IMG/VR virus record: IMGVR_UViG_3300030102_006960 | Coordinates: 3,950 to 67,949 of that record | Source: a virus | DNA length: 64,000 bases | Strand: one strand, 5' to 3' | In this document: positions 38,008 through 48,879 of the stretch, piece by piece | How the letters are laid out: the number at the start of each line of letters is the position of its first letter | Position numbering within the stretch: the first letter of the stretch is position 1 | Notes under the pieces: model-generated | Seen by the model: only the letters and a program-made list of their open reading frames with translations | What the model was told of the DNA's origin: nothing | The model's database searches: none | Program-made: the position numbers and the translations under genes

Positions 38008-38777
38008 TGGAAATAATAAAAATAAAAAGATGTATTAGTAATTATGTTAGTAAAGAGTCTAATGATAATTATGGTAAATTATTAAATGATAATATATGTG
38101 TAAATGTATACTTAACTCAAAAAATGGAAGATCAAGGAATTTTTACTGATTTTTCTTTTAACCCACTTTTACCATATTTAACTGAAAGACCTACTAATTT
38201 AGGTGAATTTAATTCGTTTACTTATGGTAGATTTCCTGCGGCACCTCTTAGTTTTTATATTAATGAATCTATAAGAATAAATGGTACAACTGATGACGGT
38301 AAAATAGCAAATGTTTCCTCATATAGAGTAGATGTAAACACAGGAAAACCAATTTATGTCAATGATTTAGATATGACAGGTAATTCTGATTTGATTTTTA
38401 CGGGGGTAATTAATCAAGATAGTGAAAAAATACACTATGTTATAAATGCAGAATCTAACAATATTAATAGTAGTGGGATACATTATATTACTTTTTTTAA
38501 TGAGTATGTTGATAAAATAAATTCGGAAGGTAATAGAGAGAGATATAGGAAAACAGATTTTTATACAGATTTAAATAGTATAAATGACAATATAGTAACA
38601 TTATCTGCAATAACTAAACAAGAAGAATATTTAGGGTTGGTTTTCAAACCAGAAGTTGATAGTGAAGTATTTATTAATAGAGGTGTGGCAGATATTTTTG
38701 AGAGACACGCTTTGTTAGGTGAAATAAAAACAACTAATGATATTGATACTAATAGGGGAGGATTTATAAGAACGTAA
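38007..38777 (+). CDS. Unknown structural-operon protein, 256 aa
   Basis: It begins at the TAATG junction with the preceding gene. The N-terminus is basic (MEIIKIKRCISNYVSKESN) and the body is Asn/Asp/Ile-rich with alternating beta-like patterns (PLSFYINESIRINGTTDDGK, YVINAESNNINSSGIHYITF). There is no recognised domain, signal or membrane segment. It is 12 nt upstream of the next gene. A baseplate or fibre-attachment component is plausible from context. Confidence 0.55.
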   Translation: MEIIKIKRCISNYVSKESNDNYGKLLNDNICVNVYLTQKMEDQGIFTDFSFNPLLPYLTERPTNLGEFNSFTYGRFPAAPLSFYINESIRINGTTDDGKIANVSSYRVDVNTGKPIYVNDLDMTGNSDLIFTGVINQDSEKIHYVINAESNNINSSGIHYITFFNEYVDKINSEGNRERYRKTDFYTDLNSINDNIVTLSAITKQEEYLGLVFKPEVDSEVFINRGVADIFERHALLGEIKTTNDIDTNRGGFIRT

Positions 38778-38789
38778 AAAAAATAAATT

Positions 38790-39704
38790 ATGGCAACAGG
38801 AAATTATGGAACAATAAGACCGGCAGATGTATCGGTAGAGGACGTAGAAATTTTATATTCTTACAGTCCCAATAGAGGTGAAAATAGCAGTGAAAGTATA
38901 CTGATTAATTTAGATCCAACACAAGTATTAATACCTGCGAATAACCCTAATGATAGTGGAGAGATTTTAGGTGGTATGTATACTCTAAAATTACCTACAA
39001 ATGAATTTGCAGCTAAAGGTATTTACAATATAATAATAAGACCAAAACAAATAAGAACTACAATACAAGCATGTGGTGTTTTATCAAGTAGTCCTGATAT
39101 TATAGGAATTGTTTTACAACTAAACGATCCAAATATTAGCGGAGAAGATAAGGTTAAATTCGAAAATGGAAATTTAGTAGGATATAGAGTGGAATACCTA
39201 TCAACTAATACTAATAGTGAACAGAAAAAAATGCAAAATTTGTATAGAGTAGTCACATCAAATAATAGAGTATTAAGTGTTGCTGAAAATGTGAGTAATG
39301 CATCGGCACAAGTAGCGTCATACTCTTTTGATGATAGTTCTGATTTAGTATTTTGCACTTTAACTCCTTCTTCCGCACCATCCATTAAACCAAATATATT
39401 ACCATATATTGGTGAGCCAGGTCAACCAATAATAATAACTAATACTTTTTTTAACCCAATTATGGTGGAAGTAGAAATGGTAGAACATGATGATGAAACT
39501 TTATCATATGCCTTATATGGTAACCAAACAAAATCTATAGACGATGGTATTTATACAATATATAACTATGATAACGAAATTTACAAACAGTATGTATTAT
39601 TTGAAATAAAAGATCAGTTCACAGGTAAACCATTGTATGAAGTTAGGGAAGAATTGGAAAAACCAGATTTCACTAAGGAATTTGATGAAATAACAGATGT
39701 GTAG
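38790..39704 (+). CDS. Unknown structural-operon protein, 304 aa
   Basis: This beta-rich protein has the phrases IRPADVSVEDVEILYSYSP, MYTLKLPTNEFAAKGIYNII and GIVLQLNDPNISG. They suggest Ig-like or fibronectin-like sandwiches in the N-terminal half. A second half ends with IKDQFTGKPLYEVREELEK. No family name can be given. The ATG is preceded by the A-rich tract AAAAAAATAAATT, the usual start context here. It directly precedes the 2765-aa protein and is probably part of the same structure. Confidence 0.55.
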   Translation: MATGNYGTIRPADVSVEDVEILYSYSPNRGENSSESILINLDPTQVLIPANNPNDSGEILGGMYTLKLPTNEFAAKGIYNIIIRPKQIRTTIQACGVLSSSPDIIGIVLQLNDPNISGEDKVKFENGNLVGYRVEYLSTNTNSEQKKMQNLYRVVTSNNRVLSVAENVSNASAQVASYSFDDSSDLVFCTLTPSSAPSIKPNILPYIGEPGQPIIITNTFFNPIMVEVEMVEHDDETLSYALYGNQTKSIDDGIYTIYNYDNEIYKQYVLFEIKDQFTGKPLYEVREELEKPDFTKEFDEITDV

Positions 39705-39715
39705 TAATAAAATGA

Positions 39716-42700
39716 ATGCCAACAACCAACCAAAATAATAATCAAAACAATAACTTTAATAGAACTATTAAGGTTCCTGGTTACGCTAAAAGAAAATTTT
39801 TTATAGACAATATAGAATATAGAAATTTTGCGGATGATTTAGTGGGTAATCAAATTGTTAATGATGGTGGAACACCCCTATTTACGTTGGGTAATTTTAA
39901 AGTTACAACTAATTTAAGTCCTAAGTTAAATAAGACTTACAATCAAGGTAGTTATTCTGATTTTTTTAGTTTAGATGATTTAGACGATGGACAAAGTGAT
40001 AGTTTATTAATACAAAAAAATCAAAAAGCGGGTTTAAATTTAGATGATAGTAATCCTTTAACCTATGTTTTATATGGTTCTGTAGAAGAAAAAATACGTG
40101 TTTCTTTAGAACATATAAAAGAATATTTTCCTGCGGCAATATATGTTGAAGACGTTATAGGTTCGGTTAGTGGAAACAATATAACGGAATACGTTTATGA
40201 TAGTTTAGCGGACGAATCTACATTTACAGTTAATACAAATTATTTTAATAATCCTTTTGGTTTAGTATATACTTCGGATAGTAAAAGAGTTAGTGATGAT
40301 GATACATCAAATCCATTAAGAAATATTACAATTAATTATAAAGATTATGTTATAGAACACAATGGTATTAGTAAAAATATAATAAATTTCACTCCTGCTA
40401 CAACCGTTACTAATAGCTTAGTTAAATTTGTGGTGGAAGGTAATCCATTTCCTGAAATAACTGGTTTAAACTTCTCTCAGTTTAGTTTTTTAAATAGTAT
40501 TGGAGAAGGTTCTATACCATTTTTTATAAAACCTAATGAAATAAAAAGCGAAAATTTTTTTACTCAATTAAACGACTTAGAAAAAAATTTACTTAATAGA
40601 AATGTATATCCCATTTATACTGCCACATTTAAGACACCTAAAGAAACAGAACAAGGGGTAATAGTATTTAGCGAAGAAAAAGTTACATTTCCAGTACTAA
40701 ATGATGGATATAATCTAAATTTATTTGACGGTTTATATATAACTTATCTTAATACAATAATAGATATTGGTGAGAATTTAGACAAGTTTAAAACTGATAT
40801 AATAAAAAGAAAATATACTGCTGAAGTAATAACTGGTTTTGATACTTTACCTTCTGGTGATGGTAGTGAAGATTTAGAATTAGATGGGGCTAAAGCAAAT
40901 AAATTATTAAGGATATATGGTGTTGAGTTTGATGAGGTAAAGAAATATATCGATGGGATAAAATTTTCACATGTTATTACCTATAATAAAAATAATAATA
41001 CACCTGATAGTTTAGTTAAAGATTTAGCTAATATGTTAGGTTTTGGTGATTTTAATTTTTTAACCGATGTAAATATTTTAAAAAATATTTTACCTAGTAA
41101 TGGTAAAGGTTTAATGAGTGGTACTTCTACTAATATGAGTTTAGAAGAAATAGATATTGAATTATATAGAAGATTAATTTTGAATGTGGCTTGGTTATGG
41201 AAAAGTAAAGGTGCTAGAAAAGCTATAGAATTTTTATTTAGATTTATAGGGGCACCAGAGTCATTAGTTAATTTTAATGAATATATTGTAGTGGCAGATA
41301 AACCTGTTAATATTCCACAACTTCAAAGTATGTTATACATTTATACGGGAAGTTCAGACATAAAAGATTTACCTTTTGATAGTGATGGTTATCCACTTCC
41401 AATACCAAATGGGGAAGATGTTATAATAGGTTTTGATAGTGAAAATAATCCTATATTTGATACAACTTGGTTTCAAAAAGCAGGTGGATGGTATAGAGAA
41501 ACAGGTGGATTAAACCCACCTATAGATATTCGTGAAGGTAATAACCCACATCAAGGTAAATATGATGGAGGTTCATTTTATATGAATCAATTTATCACAT
41601 CTATTTATCCTAATCAAATAAAAAGTGATTTTATAACTTTAACTGGAAATACTATATATCAAAATCAATTTTTAAATTATAACGATGGTTTTATAAATGG
41701 AACATCTGATGGGGACATTTTATATATTACACCAATTAACCCACTAAACAATCAAATTATTACTGAAGGATTAAACATAGAATTTTCAGTAGTCACTTCC
41801 CCACCTGTTTCGGGTGGTACAACATTATTTCAAGATTTATGTAACAATGCAAAACTAGAATATGATAAATGGGTTGAGGATATAAAAGAAAAATGTGAAT
41901 TAATATATTCACCTGAATGGTTTAGAGTACAACAAAATTATATTATTGCTAAAAATAATTTAAATAGAGAGATAAATAGTAGGAATGGTAATAATAATGA
42001 GGCGTTAGAAATTTGTATAAATACGGATTGTGATGGTATTAAAGTAATTGAAAATCCTTGTGATCTTTACACTATGGTAGAAGATAATGGTATTATTTAT
42101 TTTACTGATGAAAAAGGTACACAAGTTAATTTCGATGAGTTTCCTCAGTGTTGTGTAGCAGCAGGAGGACAATATTTTACATACACTAATCAACAAAATG
42201 AAGAATCATTCTTTTGTGCAACAGAACCTCCTTGTCCCGGTATACCAATAGAAAATACGGGAGAAGCAATTTTATGGCAATTAGAAGGATTAAATGTTGT
42301 TCCTGATAATATAATACGAATTAAACCTGATAACACATCACTTCCACAATATGAAGAAAAGTGTTTGAATGAAGCCAAAAACAAAACTTTTAGAAGTGAA
42401 GAAGAAAGAATTAAATTTTTAACCGATTGTACTACTAAAGTTAGGAAAGAAATTTTAACACAAATTAGTACTAATACTGGTTGTAATGAATTTGAAATAT
42501 CGGGTTGTTTTCAGTTAACTGAAGAGGGAGAAAAGTTTTTTGGTTTTATTGAAGACGAGTCCGAATTAGACGGATTTTCGACTAAGATAGGAGATAAGAT
42601 TGCAGAATTTGTTATTTATGATAAAGACACTAATCCTGTGGGATATATTTCAAATGTTGCAGGCATTACTTTATCATTTAAGGGTTTAAGTGCAATTAAT

Positions 42701-45700
42701 TACATAAAAAAACTTAATGGTACTGTTTTCCCTAATTATGAAAAACTTTATAGTAGTGAGGTAGTAAATAATCCTCAATTATCATTAGAAAAATATGTGG
42801 AAGCCGTAAGAAACGCACAACCAGTTACTAACTTTGAAAAATATTTTACTCCTGTGGATTGTGATGGTACTAATACTACTTATGATTCTACGGTAGAATG
42901 TTGTGCATATTATGGTTTTGATCATTATTATGTAAATAAAAGAAATGAAGATGGCACTATTACAACCGTAGTTTATTGTAGAGATAAAAATGGTGATTTT
43001 ATAGATCAAGATGATTATGATATGCCAGATCCACAACCAACAGAACCAATATATGACACTGATGGTAGAAGACCTAATACTTCACCAACAATTACTAAAC
43101 CCTCAAAGGGAGGTAAAAGTGAATTAAATAACCCTCAAAAAAGTATTGAAAAAGAAATAAAAAAGGTTGAAAAACAACAAAGAGAAGTTACTAAAAAGAT
43201 TGATAATAGTAGGACTATAACTGGTAAAGAAAAATCTAAATTACGTTTAGAAAGAATAAATTTAGAACAAAGAAAGATTGAATTAAATACTCAAAAACAA
43301 AAAAATGAGTTAAAGAATACTAGAACAATTAAACCAGCCACTAGTAAAGGTTATACTAAGTATGAAGAAGGAACTAATTTAAATGCAGTAAAAAGTAAAG
43401 GAGACACTATTACTGTAATGTCTAATACTAAAGGAGTTTATAGTAAAGGTAACATAGGAGGTAAAGATGGTGAAGTAAATACTGACTTTGGTTCTCCTTT
43501 TGGTAATCCAGACTTTCAAGATATTACTAAATGGAAACTTGATAATATTGATCAATATGGTAGAGTAACATTTGTATCTGTTGAAAATAGTAAGACTACA
43601 TTGGATTGGAACGCCACTAAAGATAGTGGGGCAGATTTATATAAAGAATGTTGTTTAGGTAAAGGTTATGGTTTTGGGCAATTTCAGATAAATCCTGAAA
43701 CTAATCAGTTAGTACCTTATAACGGTGAACCAAACAACTTCACAAATGGTTCTATTATAGATTCTTGTGTAGACAAATCTCATATATCTTGTGAAGACAC
43801 ACAAGATGTTAAACTAATTTTAGGTAGTAATGGTAGTGATGGGTTCTTTTTACCCACCAATAATGAAAGCAATGAAGTAACCATTAAATTTGATTATATG
43901 ATTAAATATAATGCGGAATCCTTAATTGCGTGTGCGGGTATAGATTCATGTCCGATACCATTAGATTTATATACTAACAGTATATATAATTTAGATTGTA
44001 AAAACTTTATAGTGTTTACTGAAGGTGAACAAATTAAAAACACATTAAAAGATAATATTCTTCATATCGATACCGATATTGTACCGTTGGAAGGTGAAAC
44101 ATTAGATTTAACTAAGCCAGATAAAGATGGAATACCTAATTTAATACCGTATTGGGACAGTAATAATATACAAGTATGGCAAACACCAGGACTTCAAAAA
44201 ACTGTTACTGAATCAGATGAATGTTGTAGTGCGTATGGTGGTACATTAGTTCCTATTTCTAATTGGGATGAAGTGAATAAAGTAAATGTGGCAAGAATTA
44301 AAGAAGAATTTGCAAGTAATGTTAATGCAATTAATGTAAATGGTAATGTTTCAAGTTGGGTAGACGATGATTTTAAAAATATTATTAAAAACCTTCTAGA
44401 TGACAATCAATTAGTAAGTAATATTATGGATGAATCTTGTGTTAATTATGTAACATTTAGAGGTGAAAATTATTGTGATGATTTCGAACAAATTATAACT
44501 ACCCCTAATGTATGTGCGTTACTAACCCCTCAATTAATAGGTTCATATAGTGAAGTATTAAAACAATATTGGAAATTAATCAACCAATTAAAATTGATGG
44601 AGGCGGAATTAACAATATGTAACGATGCTAACCTAAGAATGAGTAATCTTATTGTAGAAATAGATAAAGAACAAATATCTGAAGAAGTAGAAAAAAATAA
44701 AAAAGAAAAAGAGTTTAAGAAAAGTATTGTAGATTTAGAAACTAAACATTCACTAAAAAAGAGAGAAGTAAGAGACCTTGATAAACAAATAAATGATATT
44801 GTAGAAGTAACTACGGCAATAGATTCAGTAAAAGAAGAAAATTTACCGAAGATAGATTGTAATCTTTATCAAGACCAAATTAAAATTATAGAAAATTTTA
44901 ATATAGAAGAATTTTGTAGAAATCAAACCAACAACGTATCTGACAATCCAGATGTTGTATTTACTGCATACAACACTTGTTTATCTAATAAAAAAATGGA
45001 ATTAGGTAAAGAGTTGAAAAAATATCAAGAATTATTCCAAAACTGTGTTAAAAGTAATGTAATTAGTGATGAATTAAGTAAGGCTGAAGCTAATAACGAT
45101 ATAGTAACAAAAAATAGACTTAATAGTGAATATGATATAACCTTAGATAAATTAAATGAATTACAAAGTACTATTTTCTGTGAAGATATAAATGAAGAAA
45201 ATGATATTTTAAGATCAACTAAAGAACAAGAAAACGATATTAAGAAAAATGTTGATATAGTTTCAAAAATATTAAATGTTGATAGTACAACGATAAGAAA
45301 GGGTAATACTACTGATTTAACTGCACCACAAAAAGTAGAAGTTAATAGAGTATTAAGTACACAAAAAGCCGTCTCAAACAAATTAAAAATTAAAAAACAA
45401 GAACTTGAAGAAGAATTAGGTACAATACAAAAAAACAGGTTAAAGATAAATGAAGAGTACAAAAAAGAACAAAAAGAAAAAGAAGAGATTATAAAAGATA
45501 TTAAAACTGTAAAAAATAATTTAGAAAATCAATTACGTAATACCACTCAAAACAAATGTTGTAAAGAAACTTTAGAAGAGGTTCAAGAACTACTTAGAAG
45601 TTTAACTAAAACTAGAAATGACATATATTATGATACGGAGGTATTATATCAAGATTGGTATACAACAAGATACAATCAATATTTAGAATTTGTTAAAGAT

Positions 45701-48013
45701 AAAATGGCAACTTCGTTTGAGTATATGGATGAACTTACATTAAGTTTTAATTTAGAAGTAGATAATAATACTATAGGTTCTATACCAGAAAACGAGGTAG
45801 TAAGTAATTTGACAACATTACCAATTATGTCAAATACTAATCCAATATGGAGGTTTAATCCACAAAATTATAGTGGTGTTGTAATAGGTGGTTCAGATTA
45901 TAATAGTAATTTATTGGAAGATTCAATAACTGTGGCATTGTCAGAACAAGGTTATAGTGGGTTAAATGCCATATTTGAGCCTAAATGGCAAAACTTTGAA
46001 TTAAAAATACCACAAGACGTATTAAATAATTTAAATGGTGCATATCCAGATAAACAATTCTTTTTATCGTTAATGTTAGAAAACTACGAGTGTGATGTAT
46101 GTTTATTAATTGATAATATACAAATAAATTATAAAACTTACGATATATTTCCATTTTATAATACACAGGGTGATGGTTTACCTAAATTAAATTGTACTAT
46201 AGATAATAGAAAGTCTTGGGTATATGTTGGGGATAGTATAAAACCAGTTAAAAATTTACCTGACGGTAAGTGTGTAGAAAATGAAGTTACATGTGCAACA
46301 CCATTAGAAATAACAACACAAAATAGGTTATGGCAAAATTTAGAATATAGATATACGGAATACGATTTCAATCACTCTGACTTAATTATAAATTCTAAGT
46401 CTGCAGCATTTCAGATAGATCCATCTAAATCTATTGAATGTGATGTTTACAATTTTTGGAAAAATATTAATTGTGATGAGTGTCCATCGTCTTGTAGTAG
46501 TGGTGAGAGTGTTACCTATGAGGGTGTATTTACATACACTGGTGAATCAACACAAAATTATGAATTAACATTATCTGCTACTTCAGTAGGTAGTATGTTA
46601 AGTGATTGTGAGATTTATAATGGGTTATTAGAAAATATTGTAGAAGACATAAAAGAAAATTATTATATATTAACTGCAGATTATCCTTCATCACTAAGTG
46701 CAGGATATTGGGATTTAATTGAAAAGGGTGGTAGTATCGAAGAACTTTATATAGTGGATAATGATTGTAACACACAAACATTAGTTATTGGGGATAGAAA
46801 AACTTTAAATAGTGATCAGAGATTAATTGTAGAAGAAGGGGATGGAACTATTTCGTTATTTGGTTTGTATGTATATAGCGGTACAACACCTTATAGTGGT
46901 GGAGAAATAACAGAAATTATTAATGGTGTGTCTGCACAAACATTCAACCAAACTTCTGGTATGACTTCTGAGTGTTGTACAAATCTAAACACTATACTAA
47001 CAAGTAGTGGTAAAAACGGACTTAACTTAGATAAAAATTATATATGGAATAATTCAATCAGCGGATGTACTTGGATAGATTTAAATGATGAAGGAGATTG
47101 TACACATTGTGGTAATACTACTCATTCTTCATTTAGTGCAAATAGTAGTGGGGTAACCTGTGAAGTAGTAGACAAAACAATATGTGTTAACCCATTGGAT
47201 TTCTTAGAACAACCCCCATCTAAAATTAAAGTAAAAGAGGTGTTTGACGAAATGGTACAAAGTAATTTGATTAACGCACAAAACAGACAAACAATTAGTG
47301 GTTACCCTACATTGAAATTATTTTACGAACTTTATTTACGAGCTAATGGTTGTGGTGAACAACACAGTGGAAAACTAACATATAATAATCTTTTCCAATT
47401 TATGGATCTAATAGGTGATTACTGGTTAGAATTAATAGAACAAGTGATACCATCAACAACAATTATGGAAGGTTGTGATAATTCTGGTAAAGTTTATAGA
47501 AATACGATTTTTGATAACAATAAATTTGTATATAAAAAATATGTCTTAAATTATATGGATGTTAATGATAATTGTAAAGTAAGTGGTGTAACACAAGATT
47601 CTATAGGACAACAAAGTGTAGAAATATCTGTAGAGGATATTTGTTTAGGTGGTGGGTGTTTACCAGAATCTAGTAAATTATGTGAAGAAGAAAAAATATT
47701 AATTCAGAATCAAATAACAAACTTAGAGGAACAATTAAATATATTAAAACAACAAAAAAATTCTACAGAATTAGCAATAAGTACAGTAAAAAATGATTTA
47801 AATAACCAAAAAGCAAAAAATATTCCTACAAAACAAAAGAAAGAACAGAAAGAAAATAAAAGAAAAGAAGAACAAATAAATAAAAAAGAAAAACAAACTG
47901 AAAGTATAAAAAATAAACTTAATCAGGAACAAAAACAAAAAGCAACACAAGCAAGACAAAAAAGAAATAAACAAAGTAGTAATAAAAAAAATAGTAGAAG
48001 TAGTAGAAGTTAA
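39716..48013 (+). CDS. Giant modular tail protein with Cys-pair modules (2765 aa)
   Basis: The largest gene here starts with an Asn/Gln-rich segment, then a region to about residue 520 ending in helical baseplate-like sequence (LYRRLILNVAWLWKSKGARK). Five CC pairs followed by a small or aromatic residue and Gly (residues about 812, 1062, 1312, 1503, 2420) suggest repeated Cys-stabilised modules. A coiled-coil block (about 1620-1960) and a highly basic, Gln/Lys/Asn-rich C-terminus (last 70 residues, ending SRSSRS) complete it. No enzyme motif is seen. It precedes the repeat-containing fibre-like protein and the propeller protein, so a baseplate-to-fibre connector or long tail appendage is the best guess. 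Confidence 0.55.
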   Translation: MPTTNQNNNQNNNFNRTIKVPGYAKRKFFIDNIEYRNFADDLVGNQIVNDGGTPLFTLGNFKVTTNLSPKLNKTYNQGSYSDFFSLDDLDDGQSDSLLIQKNQKAGLNLDDSNPLTYVLYGSVEEKIRVSLEHIKEYFPAAIYVEDVIGSVSGNNITEYVYDSLADESTFTVNTNYFNNPFGLVYTSDSKRVSDDDTSNPLRNITINYKDYVIEHNGISKNIINFTPATTVTNSLVKFVVEGNPFPEITGLNFSQFSFLNSIGEGSIPFFIKPNEIKSENFFTQLNDLEKNLLNRNVYPIYTATFKTPKETEQGVIVFSEEKVTFPVLNDGYNLNLFDGLYITYLNTIIDIGENLDKFKTDIIKRKYTAEVITGFDTLPSGDGSEDLELDGAKANKLLRIYGVEFDEVKKYIDGIKFSHVITYNKNNNTPDSLVKDLANMLGFGDFNFLTDVNILKNILPSNGKGLMSGTSTNMSLEEIDIELYRRLILNVAWLWKSKGARKAIEFLFRFIGAPESLVNFNEYIVVADKPVNIPQLQSMLYIYTGSSDIKDLPFDSDGYPLPIPNGEDVIIGFDSENNPIFDTTWFQKAGGWYRETGGLNPPIDIREGNNPHQGKYDGGSFYMNQFITSIYPNQIKSDFITLTGNTIYQNQFLNYNDGFINGTSDGDILYITPINPLNNQIITEGLNIEFSVVTSPPVSGGTTLFQDLCNNAKLEYDKWVEDIKEKCELIYSPEWFRVQQNYIIAKNNLNREINSRNGNNNEALEICINTDCDGIKVIENPCDLYTMVEDNGIIYFTDEKGTQVNFDEFPQCCVAAGGQYFTYTNQQNEESFFCATEPPCPGIPIENTGEAILWQLEGLNVVPDNIIRIKPDNTSLPQYEEKCLNEAKNKTFRSEEERIKFLTDCTTKVRKEILTQISTNTGCNEFEISGCFQLTEEGEKFFGFIEDESELDGFSTKIGDKIAEFVIYDKDTNPVGYISNVAGITLSFKGLSAINYIKKLNGTVFPNYEKLYSSEVVNNPQLSLEKYVEAVRNAQPVTNFEKYFTPVDCDGTNTTYDSTVECCAYYGFDHYYVNKRNEDGTITTVVYCRDKNGDFIDQDDYDMPDPQPTEPIYDTDGRRPNTSPTITKPSKGGKSELNNPQKSIEKEIKKVEKQQREVTKKIDNSRTITGKEKSKLRLERINLEQRKIELNTQKQKNELKNTRTIKPATSKGYTKYEEGTNLNAVKSKGDTITVMSNTKGVYSKGNIGGKDGEVNTDFGSPFGNPDFQDITKWKLDNIDQYGRVTFVSVENSKTTLDWNATKDSGADLYKECCLGKGYGFGQFQINPETNQLVPYNGEPNNFTNGSIIDSCVDKSHISCEDTQDVKLILGSNGSDGFFLPTNNESNEVTIKFDYMIKYNAESLIACAGIDSCPIPLDLYTNSIYNLDCKNFIVFTEGEQIKNTLKDNILHIDTDIVPLEGETLDLTKPDKDGIPNLIPYWDSNNIQVWQTPGLQKTVTESDECCSAYGGTLVPISNWDEVNKVNVARIKEEFASNVNAINVNGNVSSWVDDDFKNIIKNLLDDNQLVSNIMDESCVNYVTFRGENYCDDFEQIITTPNVCALLTPQLIGSYSEVLKQYWKLINQLKLMEAELTICNDANLRMSNLIVEIDKEQISEEVEKNKKEKEFKKSIVDLETKHSLKKREVRDLDKQINDIVEVTTAIDSVKEENLPKIDCNLYQDQIKIIENFNIEEFCRNQTNNVSDNPDVVFTAYNTCLSNKKMELGKELKKYQELFQNCVKSNVISDELSKAEANNDIVTKNRLNSEYDITLDKLNELQSTIFCEDINEENDILRSTKEQENDIKKNVDIVSKILNVDSTTIRKGNTTDLTAPQKVEVNRVLSTQKAVSNKLKIKKQELEEELGTIQKNRLKINEEYKKEQKEKEEIIKDIKTVKNNLENQLRNTTQNKCCKETLEEVQELLRSLTKTRNDIYYDTEVLYQDWYTTRYNQYLEFVKDKMATSFEYMDELTLSFNLEVDNNTIGSIPENEVVSNLTTLPIMSNTNPIWRFNPQNYSGVVIGGSDYNSNLLEDSITVALSEQGYSGLNAIFEPKWQNFELKIPQDVLNNLNGAYPDKQFFLSLMLENYECDVCLLIDNIQINYKTYDIFPFYNTQGDGLPKLNCTIDNRKSWVYVGDSIKPVKNLPDGKCVENEVTCATPLEITTQNRLWQNLEYRYTEYDFNHSDLIINSKSAAFQIDPSKSIECDVYNFWKNINCDECPSSCSSGESVTYEGVFTYTGESTQNYELTLSATSVGSMLSDCEIYNGLLENIVEDIKENYYILTADYPSSLSAGYWDLIEKGGSIEELYIVDNDCNTQTLVIGDRKTLNSDQRLIVEEGDGTISLFGLYVYSGTTPYSGGEITEIINGVSAQTFNQTSGMTSECCTNLNTILTSSGKNGLNLDKNYIWNNSISGCTWIDLNDEGDCTHCGNTTHSSFSANSSGVTCEVVDKTICVNPLDFLEQPPSKIKVKEVFDEMVQSNLINAQNRQTISGYPTLKLFYELYLRANGCGEQHSGKLTYNNLFQFMDLIGDYWLELIEQVIPSTTIMEGCDNSGKVYRNTIFDNNKFVYKKYVLNYMDVNDNCKVSGVTQDSIGQQSVEISVEDICLGGGCLPESSKLCEEEKILIQNQITNLEEQLNILKQQKNSTELAISTVKNDLNNQKAKNIPTKQKKEQKENKRKEEQINKKEKQTESIKNKLNQEQKQKATQARQKRNKQSSNKKNSRSSRS

Positions 48014-48024
48014 AAAAAATAAAA

Positions 48025-48855
48025 ATGGGAAAATCATCTAAAATAAAAGTAATTAGTAGTAAAAGTAATAGTAACAAAAGTGTTAGTCCACCTTTGTCTA
48101 CTAACCCTTTTAATCCTTCTACTAGTAAGAATCCCCCCACTAGTAAGAATCCTAATACTAGTAAGAATCCTAATACTAGTAAGAATCCTAATACTAGTAA
48201 GAATCCTAATACTAGTAAGAATCCTAATATAGGTAAAAATCCTATGACACCCGAAGGTAAAACACCAAACGATGAATATAGATTACCTTCGTCAGGTGAC
48301 GGAAAGACACCAAATGTAGGTGACAATGTTAACGACAATCCTAATACAGGAAATAGTACAATTATAAATAATTTAACAAACCAGTTAAATAATTTACAAA
48401 CACAACTAAGTGTAATAAATAAAAGTGAAAAAGATTTAAATAATCAAATTAATAAATTAAAAGAAGAATTAGTAGTAAAAAATAGTGAGTGTATTGAGTT
48501 AGCAGAAAAAGAAAAATTATCACAACAGAATTTTATAGATTCTAAAAATGATTGTTATTCTTTAAGTGTTGAAATAGAAATGATACAACAACAGTTAATT
48601 AATTTAGAAAATAATAGTGTTAGTAGTGGTTGTACGTCAAACTCTGAATATAATAGTTTATTACAATATTTAGATGTTTTAAAAGAAAAGTATAAAAAAT
48701 GTAGAGAAAATGCAACTGCAACAAATATAACAACTTATAATACTGCGTTTATAACACAAATATATGAAACTAATGAATATGAAGGTAATGTTACGGTAGT
48801 GGGAGATAATGAATGGGATCAAGATGATCAACTAATAATTGATTGTTTAGAATAA
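48025..48855 (+). CDS. Fibre-like protein with TSKNPN repeats and coiled coil
   Basis: The 276-aa product starts with a Ser/Lys-rich segment followed by six-residue repeats TSKNPN (residues about 33-70), encoded by an 18-bp tandem repeat. A Gly/Asn/Pro linker leads to a coiled coil with regular Leu/Ile/Asn spacing (about 118-215). The C-terminal 50 residues look globular and end acidic (DDQLIIDCLE). A flexible repeat plus trimeric-type coiled coil suits a tail-fibre shaft or connector. It sits between the giant protein and the propeller protein. No family match is known to me. Confidence 0.6.
   Translation: MGKSSKIKVISSKSNSNKSVSPPLSTNPFNPSTSKNPPTSKNPNTSKNPNTSKNPNTSKNPNTSKNPNIGKNPMTPEGKTPNDEYRLPSSGDGKTPNVGDNVNDNPNTGNSTIINNLTNQLNNLQTQLSVINKSEKDLNNQINKLKEELVVKNSECIELAEKEKLSQQNFIDSKNDCYSLSVEIEMIQQQLINLENNSVSSGCTSNSEYNSLLQYLDVLKEKYKKCRENATATNITTYNTAFITQIYETNEYEGNVTVVGDNEWDQDDQLIIDCLE
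48121..48246 (+). repeat. 18-bp tandem repeat (TSKNPN units)
   Basis: ACTAGTAAGAATCCTAAT is repeated perfectly five times from 48139 to 48228. A variant first unit with a C-run precedes it (48121-48138) and a degenerate unit follows. The unit is a multiple of three, so copy-number change keeps the reading frame and alters only linker length. Confidence 0.9.
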
Positions 48856-48879
48856 AATAAAAAACTATAAAATAAAATA

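Noticed and set aside
45025-45462. Minus-strand 145-codon hydrophobic frame
   Set aside because: It is antisense to the Lys/Glu coiled coil of the giant gene. Complementing A-rich codons yields Phe/Leu/Ser by chance.
48121-48246. CRISPR-like direct repeats
   Set aside because: Units are contiguous 18-mers with no spacers and lie inside a coding frame, so this is a minisatellite.
47798-48338. Minus-strand frames rich in Phe/Leu (repeats like GFLLVLGFLLV)
   Set aside because: They are antisense to the Lys/Gln/Asn-rich end of the giant gene and to the 18-bp repeat. The apparent hydrophobic repeats are a by-product of the A-rich coding strand.
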